NCBI RefSeq assembly: GCF_013322225.1
Contig: NZ_JAAMFB010000007.1
Span: 1 to 64,000, forward strand
Reading direction: 5' to 3'
DNA: 64,000 bases
Source of the DNA: Agrobacterium larrymoorei
GTDB taxonomy: Bacteria > Pseudomonadota > Alphaproteobacteria > Rhizobiales > Rhizobiaceae
The position numbers and the translations under genes are program-made. Positions within the stretch are counted from its first letter, which is position 1, and every line of letters begins with the position of its first letter. The notes below the pieces were generated by a model that had not been told where the DNA came from, ran no database searches, and saw only the letters and a program-made list of their open reading frames with translations. Of this stretch, positions 26,006 to 34,432 are shown in pieces.

Positions 26006-26572
26006 ATGGCTTCTATCGCTCTGGCCTTGACCGAGGATTTCGCTGACTGGGAACCCGCGCTCATCACATCCGTCGCACGCGGCTATCTCGGCGTGGAAAT
26101 CGTGACCGCATCACCTGACGGCAAGCCTGTGACCTCGATGGGCGGTTTCAGGATCATGCCTGACATGGCCTATGATGCACTTGATCCCGACAGGTTCGAT
26201 GCGCTCGTCATCCCCGGTGGCTTGAGCTGGGAGAAGGGAAGGGCGCCAGATTTTACGGATATTGTGCATCGCTTCCGCGCAGGAAACCGCGTTGTTGCAG
26301 GCATTTGCGCAGCTTCGAGCGCACTGGCGGCAACGGGCGTGTTGAACCACGTTGCCCACACCGGCAATGCGCTTGAATCCCATCGCAAACACGAGGCCTA
26401 TCAAGGTGCGGAGCATTATCGCGACCAGCCACAGGCCGTCAGCGACAAGGGTATCATCACCGCGCGGGGCAGTTCTCCGGTCACCTTTACCGCCGAGATT
26501 TTAAAGGCGCTCGATCTGTGGAGCCCGGAAGCGGAAAGCGAAATTGCCGCTTTTTCCGCCGAGCATCGTTGA
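26006..26572 (+). CDS. DJ-1/PfpI family protein
   Basis: 188 residues. The nucleophile-elbow motif VVAGICAASSALA carries the conserved cysteine (about residue 99), and an IPGG loop is at about residues 70-73. The family includes deglycases, chaperones and class I amidotransferase-like enzymes; YdeA-type members resemble this protein. Ribosome site GCGGGAGAG, about seven bases before the ATG. Same strand as the GNAT gene. Confidence 0.85.
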   Translation: MASIALALTEDFADWEPALITSVARGYLGVEIVTASPDGKPVTSMGGFRIMPDMAYDALDPDRFDALVIPGGLSWEKGRAPDFTDIVHRFRAGNRVVAGICAASSALAATGVLNHVAHTGNALESHRKHEAYQGAEHYRDQPQAVSDKGIITARGSSPVTFTAEILKALDLWSPEAESEIAAFSAEHR

Positions 26573-26574
26573 GA

Positions 26575-26886
26575 TCAGCGATCAAGGACGCGGCAGGCGC
26601 GTGACGGTCCCCGCACATCCGTCAAAGACATGGCCCGACGAATATCCCGGCTGTTGAGATGCAGGCTGCGGTCGGCTGGCAGCTTGAGGCGTTCGATTTT
26701 TCGGGTTGCGGCGACGATAAATACCTGTCTGTTTCGTTCGAAAAATTCAAGACATGTCGACGCGTCAGGCGGCGCGAGGAGAAGCGTTTTGAAGGCCAGC
26801 CGATGCATGGCGCAGAGTGCGCCATGACCGGGAACGGAAAACCGCAGCGCGTCGAGTTCTTCACTCCACTCGGCTGTGCTCTCCAT
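26575..26886 (-). CDS. Unknown protein in the cobalamin-riboswitch operon
   Basis: 103 residues, soluble, no signal peptide or membrane segment. Notable segments are GALCAMHRLAFKTLL and SLHLNSRDIRRAM; two or three cysteines do not form a CxxC. I do not recognise the family. Its ATG (26884-26886) begins one base after the cbtA stop, so the gene is almost surely translated from the cbtBA message and thereby placed under the cobalamin riboswitch. It ends two bases from the convergent PfpI gene. Confidence 0.7.
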   Translation of the reverse strand: MESTAEWSEELDALRFSVPGHGALCAMHRLAFKTLLLAPPDASTCLEFFERNRQVFIVAATRKIERLKLPADRSLHLNSRDIRRAMSLTDVRGPSRACRVLDR

Positions 26887-26887
26887 C

Positions 26888-27598
26888 TTACTTGGCGGTT
26901 TCGAAGCGCTTGAGAACAAGACCGCTCAGCGAACCGAGAAGAACCCAGAACACGAAGCTGGTGACCGTTGCGACCACGATGAAATGGCGCTCGAGCGGAA
27001 GAGGCGCCAGCGCATGTTCACCGTCCGGAGGCAATGGCGCGCCGATGATGTGCGGCGCGACGAACAGCGCCACGGCCAGAACGGCAGCCCAGGGCTCGCC
27101 GCGTTTGAACACCAGAAGCGCGATGCCGCCTGCCGTGGTAGCAACGGTGCCGATCCACCAGATCTGACGTGCGCCCACCGCAGCCGCAGGGCTTCCGGGC
27201 AGTTCCGGCGGCAGTCCTATCAGGGGGGCCAGCATGACGGCTGTAAAACCGGCAAGTCCCCACAACAGGCCATCGCGCCAGCCGCCTTGCGCACCGCGCA
27301 GCGACATCAACGCCGTCAGCACAAGCGCGTAACCGATGGCCGTCAGCACATTGGCGGCGATCGTGTAGATATTGCGCTCGAAGCCATCCGCAGGCGACCA
27401 CGCTTCCAGGTCGTGATGATGGTCTGCCGGTGCCGCTGCATCATGTGTGTGAACGGGCGCTGTTTCACCGCCGCTTTCGAAGGTTTCGGCCTGAAGGATA
27501 AGCGGCGTCGTGCCGAAGGCATGCATGGCGCTGACGGCAAGCCCGGCGATGATGCCGACGAACATTGCCGTGAAAACGATATTTCTGAAAAATGGCAT
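26888..27598 (-). CDS. cbtA: Cobalt transporter subunit CbtA
   Basis: 236 residues with five to six membrane helices. The first one (FFRNIVFTAMFVGIIAGLAV) is followed by a periplasmic histidine cluster (THDAAAPADHHHD), and NGFERNIYTIAANVLTA-like helix 2 is typical of CbtA. CbtA and CbtB are predicted, from riboswitch co-occurrence, to bring cobalt into cells that make B12. Start at ATG 27596-27598 with GGAGAG upstream. Ten bases separate its frame from cbtB. Confidence 0.92.
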   Translation of the reverse strand: MPFFRNIVFTAMFVGIIAGLAVSAMHAFGTTPLILQAETFESGGETAPVHTHDAAAPADHHHDLEAWSPADGFERNIYTIAANVLTAIGYALVLTALMSLRGAQGGWRDGLLWGLAGFTAVMLAPLIGLPPELPGSPAAAVGARQIWWIGTVATTAGGIALLVFKRGEPWAAVLAVALFVAPHIIGAPLPPDGEHALAPLPLERHFIVVATVTSFVFWVLLGSLSGLVLKRFETAK

Positions 27599-27608
27599 CG
27601 GTCTCTCC

Positions 27609-27791
27609 TCAGTGGCAAGGAAAGGCGTTGGCATGGCGCGTATCGTGCGCCGCATTGTGGACCGCTTCGACATGCGAGAAGCCCACAAATCCGACGATGA
27701 ACAGGCCTAGAGCGGCTGCCATCAGCGACTGCATGACTTTGGATGAGTTGGTGGAAACGGCAGTCGATGCCGTATTCTGCTGTGTGGACAT
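27609..27791 (-). CDS. cbtB: Cobalt transporter subunit CbtB
   Basis: 60 residues, one membrane helix (VMQSLMAAALGLFIVGFVGF) followed by HVEAVHNAAHDTRHANAFPCH, the histidine-rich tail that is the family signature and probably presents cobalt to CbtA. The ATG at 27789-27791 has GGGAGAATG upstream; longer frames run into the leader. First gene of the operon behind the riboswitch. Confidence 0.93.
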   Translation of the reverse strand: MSTQQNTASTAVSTNSSKVMQSLMAAALGLFIVGFVGFSHVEAVHNAAHDTRHANAFPCH

Positions 27792-27951
27792 GGTGACATT
27801 CTCCCTTGAGCGGCGGGCGCATTGCTGATCAACGCCGAAACCGCATTCAACATTCACCACGGGGAAAAGATAAACATGGTTTTGGGACGGATTGAGCCGA
27901 CCTGCCAACCGTGCTCTTCCGGACACCCCGCCGGCATTGACGACACTTCAC

Positions 27952-28104
27952 GCAATGGCAGGTCTCCTGGCTCACGGGTCGCAGCTTTGAAAACACCTTC
28001 CCAACTTGTCGAAGTCAGTGGCTCTACGTTTTCAGGCTATCCGCTCACAGTTGCGGGGGCAGCCACGAATGAGAGCGATTGCTCCTGTCGTGTTCCCTTT
28101 TAAT
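27952..28104 (-). ncRNA. Cobalamin riboswitch
   Basis: Read on the minus strand, the order of conserved blocks is complete: AAAAGGGAACACG at the 5' end, GGAGCAATCGC, the GCTGCCCCCGCAACTG core (near 28048-28063), GAGCGG, GCCACTG, TTGGGAAGG, and the B12 box AGCCAGGAGACCTGCC (27957-27972). It sits in the leader of cbtB and should shut the operon down when adenosylcobalamin is plentiful. A TTGACA on the minus strand (28166-28171) is a candidate -35 element for this leader. Confidence 0.95.
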
Positions 28105-28289
28105 CCCCCTTTGAAATCCATAGGGGAAACCATCGTCTCGACTTCATGCGCCCTTGCGAAAACGCTGTCAAGCGTGGGGTTCGCCTACAAGTTGACATCC
28201 CTGTGAAATATCGCAAAGATTGTTTTTTATAAATTAAATAACTTTAGGTTGAATACGGCTATCACTCAAACCCTCAGGAGAGTTTAATC

Positions 28290-28742
28290 TTGGTAGATTT
28301 CACCATCGTCAATCCGTCATCCCGAAGCTTCGATATCGGCCGGAACATCAACAACAAGCTAGAGGTAGGCGTTCTGAAGTTTGGGCTGGACACGCCCGCC
28401 GGAAGCGGAATCTTGTCGACTTTCGTCAGCGATGAGTTTCACGCAAGCGGTGACTACAGCGTCCCGCTGGTAGGCAGTGGCAGCTTTGAAATAAGTGTCA
28501 CTCCCCAGAATGGTCTATTTCAGGTCTCCATCGCCATTACCGGTGTCTTCGCGAGTGAGTCCAGAAATTTCCTAGCGGCTGCAAAACAGGTGGATAAGCA
28601 GACAATCCGTTTCGATGAGCAGAATGGCGATCTCTCCCTGACGCTTGCGCAGGACGGCGGTAACATTACCCACGGCGCGCAAATCGACATCACCATAAGC
28701 TGGAGAAGCATCGGTTTCTACGTGCAGCGCCCTAAGAACTAA
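28290..28742 (+). CDS. Hypothetical protein, 150 aa
   Basis: A beta-rich, soluble protein without signal peptide or cysteine. Alternating hydrophobic strands (FTIVNPSSRSFDIG, FEISVTPQNGLFQVSIAITG, AQIDITISWRSIGFYVQ) suggest a beta-sandwich. The start is TTG at 28290 with CAGGAGAG nine bases upstream. Composition is about 50% GC, lower than its neighbours, which hints at a younger gene. No family recognised. Confidence 0.65.
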   Translation: MVDFTIVNPSSRSFDIGRNINNKLEVGVLKFGLDTPAGSGILSTFVSDEFHASGDYSVPLVGSGSFEISVTPQNGLFQVSIAITGVFASESRNFLAAAKQVDKQTIRFDEQNGDLSLTLAQDGGNITHGAQIDITISWRSIGFYVQRPKN

Positions 28743-28827
28743 CCTCGGCCCGGATGGTCTGGAAGCATTGCTCTCTACTCACGCGCTCTGCTTCCAGCCA
28801 TTTAATTTGGGCATGCGTCCGATCCCG

Positions 28828-29745
28828 TTACCGCGACGGCACGGCTTTCAGATACGCGGCAATCGCATCGCGATCTTCCGATGAAAGCCGGGCCATGTTC
28901 TGCTGGACCTTGACCATGGAGCCGCCTGCGCTGTCGAATTCCGGGGTGAAGCCGGTTTCGAGATAGCTGGCGATATCCGCTGCCATCCAAGAGCCGATGG
29001 CCTGCGAGCCGGGGGTGATATCGGGAATGGTGCCTTCGCCTTCCGGGTTTGGGCCACCCGCAAGCCATTGATCTTTCAGGAAGCCGCCCAAGGCATTGCG
29101 CGGCGTGTGGCATTCGCCGCAATGGCCCGGGCCTTCCACGAGATATTGACCGCGAATGACCGCGGCATCTGCGTTGGCAAGCTGCACGCGGGGTTGACCC
29201 TTGTCGAAATAAAGGAACTTCCAGCCACCCAAGGCCAGCCGAATGTTGAACGGGAAGGGCAGGTCGTGACCCGGCGCGTCATTGGTGCTTGTAGGCAGGG
29301 TCTTGAGGTAGCCGAAGAGGTCGTTGATATCCTGCGGCGTCATCCGCGCATAGGAAGCGTAGGGGAAGGAGGGGAACAGGTGCTCGCCATTTTTCCCGAC
29401 ACCGCGTGTCATGGCGTCGCCGAATTCCGCAACGGTCCAGCTTCCTATGCCGTGCTGCGGATCGGGCGAAATATTGGGCATATGGAATGTGCCGAAAGGG
29501 CTGGGCAGGGCTTGGCCACCAGCGAGCGTTTTCAGCGCATCTCCGGTTGCATCGGGTGCTGCATGGCAGCTTGCACAGCCGCCCGCCCAGAACAGTGTTT
29601 CGCCATTTGCAAGATCCGGTTCTCCGAGATTGGCCCAGTGGCTGGGCGCCTGCCGTTGCGGCGCCGTCACCCACATGAAAATACCGAACCCGGCCAGACC
29701 GGCAATTGCGGCACCCCCTACCAGCTTTGCCCAGATGGAAGCCAT
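28828..29745 (-). CDS. Membrane-anchored diheme cytochrome c
   Basis: 305 residues. An uncleaved N-terminal helix (residues 7-27) anchors the protein, and two c-type heme sites follow: CASCH at 57-61 and CGECH at 209-213. Each domain has its expected Met ligand region. The layout matches the cytochrome subunits of alcohol/gluconate dehydrogenases, but no dehydrogenase gene is adjacent, so its electron partner is unknown. It lies 80 bases downstream of the cytochrome c' gene and is probably in one operon with it. Confidence 0.9.
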   Translation of the reverse strand: MASIWAKLVGGAAIAGLAGFGIFMWVTAPQRQAPSHWANLGEPDLANGETLFWAGGCASCHAAPDATGDALKTLAGGQALPSPFGTFHMPNISPDPQHGIGSWTVAEFGDAMTRGVGKNGEHLFPSFPYASYARMTPQDINDLFGYLKTLPTSTNDAPGHDLPFPFNIRLALGGWKFLYFDKGQPRVQLANADAAVIRGQYLVEGPGHCGECHTPRNALGGFLKDQWLAGGPNPEGEGTIPDITPGSQAIGSWMAADIASYLETGFTPEFDSAGGSMVKVQQNMARLSSEDRDAIAAYLKAVPSR

Positions 29746-29827
29746 CGCCCACTCCGCAAATTCTTTAAAACATGAATTGTGCCGTGCGGCCCGCTGCTGA
29801 ACCAGCGGGCCGCACGGTCCTGGATTG

Positions 29828-30259
29828 TTACTTCTTCAGACGATATGTCTGGTGGCAGGAGCTGCAATCCGCGCCGAGCGTCTTCAGTGCAGCGCCGGTG
29901 CTGGCCTGATCGGTCGGCAACTGTGCCAGAACCGCATCTGCGTCCGCGCCGAGCTTTTCGGACTTTGCCTTGAAGTCCGCAAAGTTCTGCCAGATGGCGG
30001 GGGCAGCAGCGCCGCCTTCAGAGCCTGCCGGGAACTGATCCGGGAAGGCCTTGGCATTGGTGCTGATCGTGGTGACGGCGGTCTTGACGGTTTCCGCGTC
30101 GAACGGCTTCTCGCCCTTCGCAATCGCGCCCAGCGCGCCCATTGCGCCGCCGATCTGCTTCATCAAACCTTCGCGTTTTTCGACCTCGCCAGCAGCGGAA
30201 ACCGCCCCGGCGCAAAGACAGCCTATAAGAATGGATGCGGCAATCGTTTTAAGTTTCAT
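29828..30259 (-). CDS. Periplasmic cytochrome c'/c556
   Basis: 143 residues: a signal peptide to AVSAAG (residue about 23), then a four-helix bundle with the heme site near the C-terminus (CSSCH at 132-136), the hallmark of the c'/c556 family. The start ATG at 30257-30259 (MKLKTIAASIL) has AGGAGAGA upstream; a longer frame from 30391 is an artefact. Met33 or Met40 could be the sixth ligand, as in c556. It precedes the diheme cytochrome gene. Confidence 0.92.
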   Translation of the reverse strand: MKLKTIAASILIGCLCAGAVSAAGEVEKREGLMKQIGGAMGALGAIAKGEKPFDAETVKTAVTTISTNAKAFPDQFPAGSEGGAAAPAIWQNFADFKAKSEKLGADADAVLAQLPTDQASTGAALKTLGADCSSCHQTYRLKK

Positions 30260-30454
30260 GTTCTCTCTCCTGAACCCGGCGCACCGGAGGGGTGTATGCT
30301 TTTGATCTACCTTGCAACTCGGCCACAAGCACAGTTGGTCTCGCATGTCGGTTGCACGAAGCAAACAGTTAGGAAGATGCCCCCAACACATGGCAAAAAG
30401 AAGTCACATTCCGGTGATTTTCGGAGTAAAATCAGTCACCTAAACTTGCCTCTT

Positions 30455-31090
30455 TCAGTTGCCTTTTACGCCTTCCCAAAAGGTGAAGCCCGCCACGACG
30501 ATGAGCAGCAAACCGGCGGCCCTGCCGATGAGGATCGTGGTCCTTGGCGAGGAGATGAGCAGATCGCGGCTCTTGCCAGCCGTCAGCGCAAGCGTACCGT
30601 ATACCGCAAGCTGCGTACCCGCCGTCATCAGGCCCATGATGACGCCTTGAACCCAGATGGGGCCATAGACCGGTTTGAGAAACTGCGGATAGACCGCCAT
30701 CATGAAGAGATAGGCTTTCGGGTTGCTGAGGCAGGTGATGATACCCCGGCGAAACGCTCGCCATGCCGATGTGCTGGCGCTTACCTCATCTCCTTCGATA
30801 ACGATGGAACTGCGTATGAGGCTGATGCCGACCCAGATCATATAGGCCGCACCGAACACCAATAGCGGTGTAAACAGCGCGGGCATGAGCGTTGCGAGCA
30901 GGCCAACGCCGATTGCTCCGTACAGCGAATGCACTACACCGCCCGCCACGATGCCGGATGTTGCGGCAAGCCCGGTGCGCCTGCCACCCGTCAGCGAACT
31001 CGCCAGCACGAAGAGCATGTCGATGCCCGGCAGGATGATGATGCCGAACAAAAGCGTAAAATAGAGCCAGAGATTGTCGCTGTAAGTCAT
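30455..31090 (-). CDS. LysE family translocator
   Basis: 211 residues, six membrane helices of the LysE/RhtB exporter superfamily. The conserved start of helix 1 is FTLLFGIIILPGIDMLFVLASSLTGG (canonical PGP replaced by PGI) and the mid-protein motif is CLSNPKAYLFMM. The family exports amino acids and analogues. ATG at 31088-31090; a longer frame from 31234 is not supported. It is divergent from the WYL regulator at 31222, and the gap holds two palindromes. Confidence 0.88.
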   Translation of the reverse strand: MTYSDNLWLYFTLLFGIIILPGIDMLFVLASSLTGGRRTGLAATSGIVAGGVVHSLYGAIGVGLLATLMPALFTPLLVFGAAYMIWVGISLIRSSIVIEGDEVSASTSAWRAFRRGIITCLSNPKAYLFMMAVYPQFLKPVYGPIWVQGVIMGLMTAGTQLAVYGTLALTAGKSRDLLISSPRTTILIGRAAGLLLIVVAGFTFWEGVKGN

Positions 31091-31127
31091 GTCAGTATTC
31101 CTGAAATATCGAGATGGACGGTAGAAT

Positions 31128-31153
31128 GATTTCGCTTGTTTTCCAGCGAAATC
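31128..31153. promoter_or_regulatory. Perfect inverted repeat, LysE/WYL control region (1)
   Basis: GATTTCGCT (31128-31136) and AGCGAAATC (31145-31153) form a perfect 9-bp inverted repeat with an 8-bp spacer, 38 bases upstream of the LysE gene. Likely an operator. Confidence 0.6.
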
Positions 31154-31175
31154 CACCCGTTTATAGACGCTCGCA

Positions 31176-31195
31176 ACTGACAGCGTTCTGTCAGT
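31176..31195. promoter_or_regulatory. Perfect inverted repeat, LysE/WYL control region (2)
   Basis: ACTGACAG-CGTT-CTGTCAGT is a perfect 8-bp inverted repeat, 27 bases before the WYL gene. Its half-site CTGACA also occurs twice in front of the VOC gene near 13354, beside the other WYL regulator. Confidence 0.65.
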
Positions 31196-31221
31196 AGTCA
31201 TGCCCTGGCTGAAGGAAAAAC

Positions 31222-31929
31222 ATGCGCAAGGCATCCCGGCTTTTCGAGATCATCCAGATACTCAGGCGGGCAAAAAAGCCGGTGACGGCGCAGGCCATCG
31301 CTGGGCAGCTGGAAGTCACCTCGCGCTCGGTCTATCGCGATATCGTCGCGCTGCAGGCGATGCGGGTGCCGATAGAGGGTGAGCGCGGCATCGGTTATGT
31401 GCTGCGTTCCGGTTTCGACCTGCCGCCCCTGATGTTCACCATTGAGGAAACGGAGGCAATCGTGCTGGCACTGGCCATGGTCGAGCGCAGTGGAGACCGG
31501 GAACTGGCGCAGGCGGCAACGCGTGTCAGCGGCAAGATCGCCGCTTCCGTGCCAGCGCCGCTGGGGCGCATTCTCTCCTCCACCGCATTGCACGCCTGGG
31601 GCTTTGCCACCATTTCGGCCTCGGTCGATCTCGCGCTGGTGCGGCGCGCCGTGCGTGATGAGAAAAAGCTGCTGCTTTCTTACCGGGATGAGGAGGGAGC
31701 AGAAACGGAGCGCATCATCCGCCCCATCGCCGTCATCTATTATTCGGAAACGGCCAACATCGTTGCATGGTGCGAGCTTCGGCACGCAATCCGCAATTTC
31801 CGGGCGGATCGCGTTCTGGCCTGCGTGGAAACGGGGTTGGGTTTCAAAGGCGAGGGGGAGCGCCTGCGGCAATTATGGATGGGCGGCTGGCGGATCACCC
31901 CATTGCCGGACGCCTCAAAGAGCCAGTGA
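31222..31929 (+). CDS. YafY-type HTH/WYL transcriptional regulator
   Basis: 235 residues, paralogous along its length with the regulator at 12660 (RLFEIIQILRRAKKPVTAQ, SVYRDIVALQAMRVPIEGE, GIGYVLRSGFDLPPLMF). N-terminal HTH_11 domain and C-terminal WYL domain. It is divergent from the LysE-family gene and probably regulates it. Its last 15 bases overlap the convergent phosphoesterase gene. Confidence 0.9.
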   Translation: MRKASRLFEIIQILRRAKKPVTAQAIAGQLEVTSRSVYRDIVALQAMRVPIEGERGIGYVLRSGFDLPPLMFTIEETEAIVLALAMVERSGDRELAQAATRVSGKIAASVPAPLGRILSSTALHAWGFATISASVDLALVRRAVRDEKKLLLSYRDEEGAETERIIRPIAVIYYSETANIVAWCELRHAIRNFRADRVLACVETGLGFKGEGERLRQLWMGGWRITPLPDASKSQ

Positions 31930-32760
31930 GCGGCTGAACTCCCGGCCGAAACCGCGAATATCGATCCGATCCGCATAGACATCGGCAATGGCGAAACTGT
32001 TCTGGTGCGGCGTGTCCACCATTCCCTTGAAATTCACCAAATGGGTGTTGCCGATCATGCCGTAATTGCCATCGTGATTATGGCCGCAGAACCACGCCTT
32101 GACGCTTTCATGCGCGGCCAGCAGTTTCAGCACCTCCGGCGCATCCCACATGTTATGAGCGTTTTCGGGATAAAGCGGATAGTGGCATAAGACGATCACG
32201 CTTTCATTCGCCGCATCCGCCGCTGCCAGTGTCGCACGCAGCCAGCCCAGCTGTTCATCGCTGAAGGAACCGTTCCAGTCTTGTGCATTCAGCGCGCCCG
32301 TCTGCTTCAACGCATCGAGCCGCTGCTGCGCCAAGGCACGGCGCGGATCTTCCAAAGGTGGCGCGAAAAGGCTGACGTCATTGCCATCGAGCACGACGAA
32401 GCGAAATTGGCCGACAGTGAATGTGTGCCACGGCGTTGTCATATTCAGCCGAGCGTGAACCTTCGGCAGATATTCCGGCTCAATCGCGAAATCATGATTG
32501 CCCGGCAGCAGAACCGAGCGATGCTTCAACCTGTCATAACAGGCAAGGATGGCATCGAAATTCTCCCACCCCCGGTCGATGATATCCCCCAGCGTCACGA
32601 CAAAAGCGAGATTTTCACCGTTGAAGGTGTCGATCGCCCGCGCAAGCTTGTCTTTGCTCGCTGCGAAATACCGGTCCATGTCCGGGCGCGGAGCGATATC
32701 GGCATATTGCGGATCGGCCACGATGCCGAAGGAGAAAAGCGGGATGGATATGTCTGTCAT
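31915..32760 (-). CDS. Calcineurin-like metallophosphoesterase
   Basis: 281 residues. All metal-binding motifs are present: ADPQY (N-terminal Asp), GDIIDRG, GNHDF, a mid-protein CHYP, and GHNHDG. The sequence resembles ADP-ribose/CDP-alcohol diphosphatases of the ADPRibase-Mn type, which hydrolyse nucleotide-linked pyrophosphates. ATG at 32758-32760; the 26 residues of the longer frame are not conserved-looking. Ends overlapping the WYL gene. Confidence 0.88.
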   Translation of the reverse strand: MTDISIPLFSFGIVADPQYADIAPRPDMDRYFAASKDKLARAIDTFNGENLAFVVTLGDIIDRGWENFDAILACYDRLKHRSVLLPGNHDFAIEPEYLPKVHARLNMTTPWHTFTVGQFRFVVLDGNDVSLFAPPLEDPRRALAQQRLDALKQTGALNAQDWNGSFSDEQLGWLRATLAAADAANESVIVLCHYPLYPENAHNMWDAPEVLKLLAAHESVKAWFCGHNHDGNYGMIGNTHLVNFKGMVDTPHQNSFAIADVYADRIDIRGFGREFSRSLAL

Positions 32761-32831
32761 GGTGGCTTCCGCATATGGGGATGCGGTGACAGCTGTGTGA
32801 CAGGGGGCTTCATGACTTTGAGCCCAAAGAC

Positions 32832-32860
32832 AAAACACCCGGCACGAAGGCCGGGTGCTT
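32832..32860 (-). terminator. Rho-independent terminator of sodB
   Basis: On the minus strand: GCCGGGTG paired with CACCCGGC? read as stem CACCCGGC / GCCGGGTG (32836-32857), loop ACGAAG, followed on the minus strand by TTTTGTC. It lies about 25 bases after the sodB stop. Confidence 0.85.
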
Positions 32861-32883
32861 CGCTTCCGTCGAAGCGGAAAAAC

Positions 32884-33486
32884 TTACTTTGAAGCGGCTT
32901 CGTAGCGCTCCAGAACGTAATCCCAGTTGATGAGATTATCGACGAAAGCTTCGAGGTACTTCGGACGCAGGTTGCGGTAGTCGATGTAGTAGGAGTGTTC
33001 CCATACGTCGACGCCGAGGATCGGCTCTGCGCCGTGAACCAGCGGGTTTTCACCGTTCGCGGTCTTGGAGATTTCGAGCTTGCCGTTCTTGACGGAAACC
33101 CATGCCCAGCCGGAGCCGAACTGCGTGGTGCCAGCTGCGATGAAGTCAGCCTTGAACTTGTCGAAACCGCCGAGGTCGGATTGGAAAGCCTGCTCCAGCT
33201 TGCCCGGAAGCTTGTTTCCGCCGCCGTCCTTCTTCATCCACTTCCAGAAATGAACGTGGTTGTAGTGCTGGGCTGCATTGTTGAAGAGGCCAGCATTGGT
33301 GCCGAAGGACTTCTTCACGACTTCTTCGAGAGACAGGTCTGCAAGACCGGCTTCAGCAGCCAGCTTGTTGCCGTTGTCCACATAGGCCTTGTGGTGCTTG
33401 TCGTGGTGAAACTCCAGCGTTTCGCGGGACATGTAAGGTCCAAGCGCGTCGTAATCGTAAGGGAGTTCGGGAAGTTCGAAGGCCAT
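32884..33486 (-). CDS. sodB: Superoxide dismutase, Fe/Mn type
   Basis: 200 residues, the normal length. The metal ligands are visible: His in LEFHHDKHHKAYV, His in NHVHFWKWM, and Asp and His in DVWEHSYYIDYRN. The family dismutates superoxide in the cytoplasm. Residues near the metal (FNNAAQHYNHVHFW, GSGWAW) resemble the iron type of alphaproteobacteria, but metal choice is not certain. Start at ATG 33484-33486 (MAFELPELPY) with AAGGAGT upstream; the 69 extra residues of the longer frame are noncoding leader. Confidence 0.95.
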   Translation of the reverse strand: MAFELPELPYDYDALGPYMSRETLEFHHDKHHKAYVDNGNKLAAEAGLADLSLEEVVKKSFGTNAGLFNNAAQHYNHVHFWKWMKKDGGGNKLPGKLEQAFQSDLGGFDKFKADFIAAGTTQFGSGWAWVSVKNGKLEISKTANGENPLVHGAEPILGVDVWEHSYYIDYRNLRPKYLEAFVDNLINWDYVLERYEAASK

Positions 33487-33708
33487 GGTTTTACTCCTTG
33501 TTGCAGCGGCGTTGCCGCTCCTTGAAACCTGTGGGCGGACCATAAAAGCGGACGTTGATGGAGGCAACCTGTGAATTATCAAAATGTTCCGGCAATTGAG
33601 AAAATTCCACTCATGCCTCGGCAAAAACATGTTTCCTGCCCAAGGTTGCGTACCGATTTTGGATGATCCGTTCGCTTGTCCCTCAAGTTTCACCGAAAGG
33701 ACACTGCA

Positions 33709-34041
33709 ATGAAACGAGTGTTTCTGGCTCTTGGCCTCACAGCCTTCACGACGCTGCCCGTCGCGGCCTCTTCCGATGGCGCATGGGAGGAATTCGTTGC
33801 CGATGTTCAGGCCAAATGCCTCTCAGCCGCCGCTCCGCTTCTTGACGATGCAAAAGCGGTCGTCGATCCCACCGGCAGCGAAAATTACGGTCTCGCCGTC
33901 CTGACCGGAAAGGCCAAGGGCACAGACGCCACCATCAGCCATATCTGCGTTTACGACAAGAAAACCAAAGCCGTTGAACTGGGCAGCGAGCTTTCCGCGG
34001 ATACGGTGAAGGCAGAAGTGCCGGGCTCGACGAAGCCCTGA
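33709..34041 (+). CDS. Hypothetical periplasmic protein, 110 aa
   Basis: A signal peptide (MKRVFLALGLTAFTTLPVAA, cleaved near residue 20) precedes a 90-residue domain with two cysteines (VQAKCLSAA and ISHICVYD) that likely pair. Related small exported proteins are common in Rhizobiaceae, with no known role. The ATG at 33709 with AAAGGACAC upstream is better than the in-frame ATG at 33676. Confidence 0.7.
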   Translation: MKRVFLALGLTAFTTLPVAASSDGAWEEFVADVQAKCLSAAAPLLDDAKAVVDPTGSENYGLAVLTGKAKGTDATISHICVYDKKTKAVELGSELSADTVKAEVPGSTKP

Positions 34042-34091
34042 CAGGGTCATAAACTAAGATTGCATTTTGGAAAACGTGCACGTAAAAATAA

Positions 34092-34120
34092 AGGGCAGCG
34101 CCCGAAGGCCTGCCCCTGAT
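34092..34120 (+). terminator. Possible terminator
   Basis: Stem GGGCAG / CTGCCC with an 11-base loop followed by CTGATTTTG, 50 bases after the stop of the small periplasmic protein. The U-tract is short, so efficiency is uncertain. Confidence 0.5.
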
Positions 34121-34186
34121 TTTGTCTGCAGTAGATATACCCGAAGGCAGTGATCTGCTCCGCAGCGCATTTATTGAAAGCAGAGG

Positions 34187-34432
34187 TCAGCTTTGGCGCT
34201 GAATTGACCTGCTAATCTCTGCAAGGATTCCTAACGCAACTGCGCATACTATTATAGTGACCGTTCCGTCAATTATTTCTCCCATCGGTTTAGAGCCGAG
34301 GTATCGCGATTTTAGTATAGCGGCGCGAACTGGATCAGCTAAGGTCGCGATCCAAATCGCTATGACCAATCTTAACCCGCCCATGATTAGCACGAGCCAA
34401 GCCCCTACGAATCCAATTTTTGTAAGCATCAT
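34187..34432 (-). CDS. Small membrane protein, 81 aa
   Basis: Two hydrophobic segments (residues about 4-29, IGFVGAWLVLIMGGLRLVIAIW, and about 55-72, TVTIIVCAVALGILAEI) with a basic loop between them. No family recognised. The local sequence is AT-richer than the flanking genes and neighbours are unrelated, so it may be a recent arrival. Start at one of two adjacent ATGs. Confidence 0.5.
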   Translation of the reverse strand: MMLTKIGFVGAWLVLIMGGLRLVIAIWIATLADPVRAAILKSRYLGSKPMGEIIDGTVTIIVCAVALGILAEISRSIQRQS

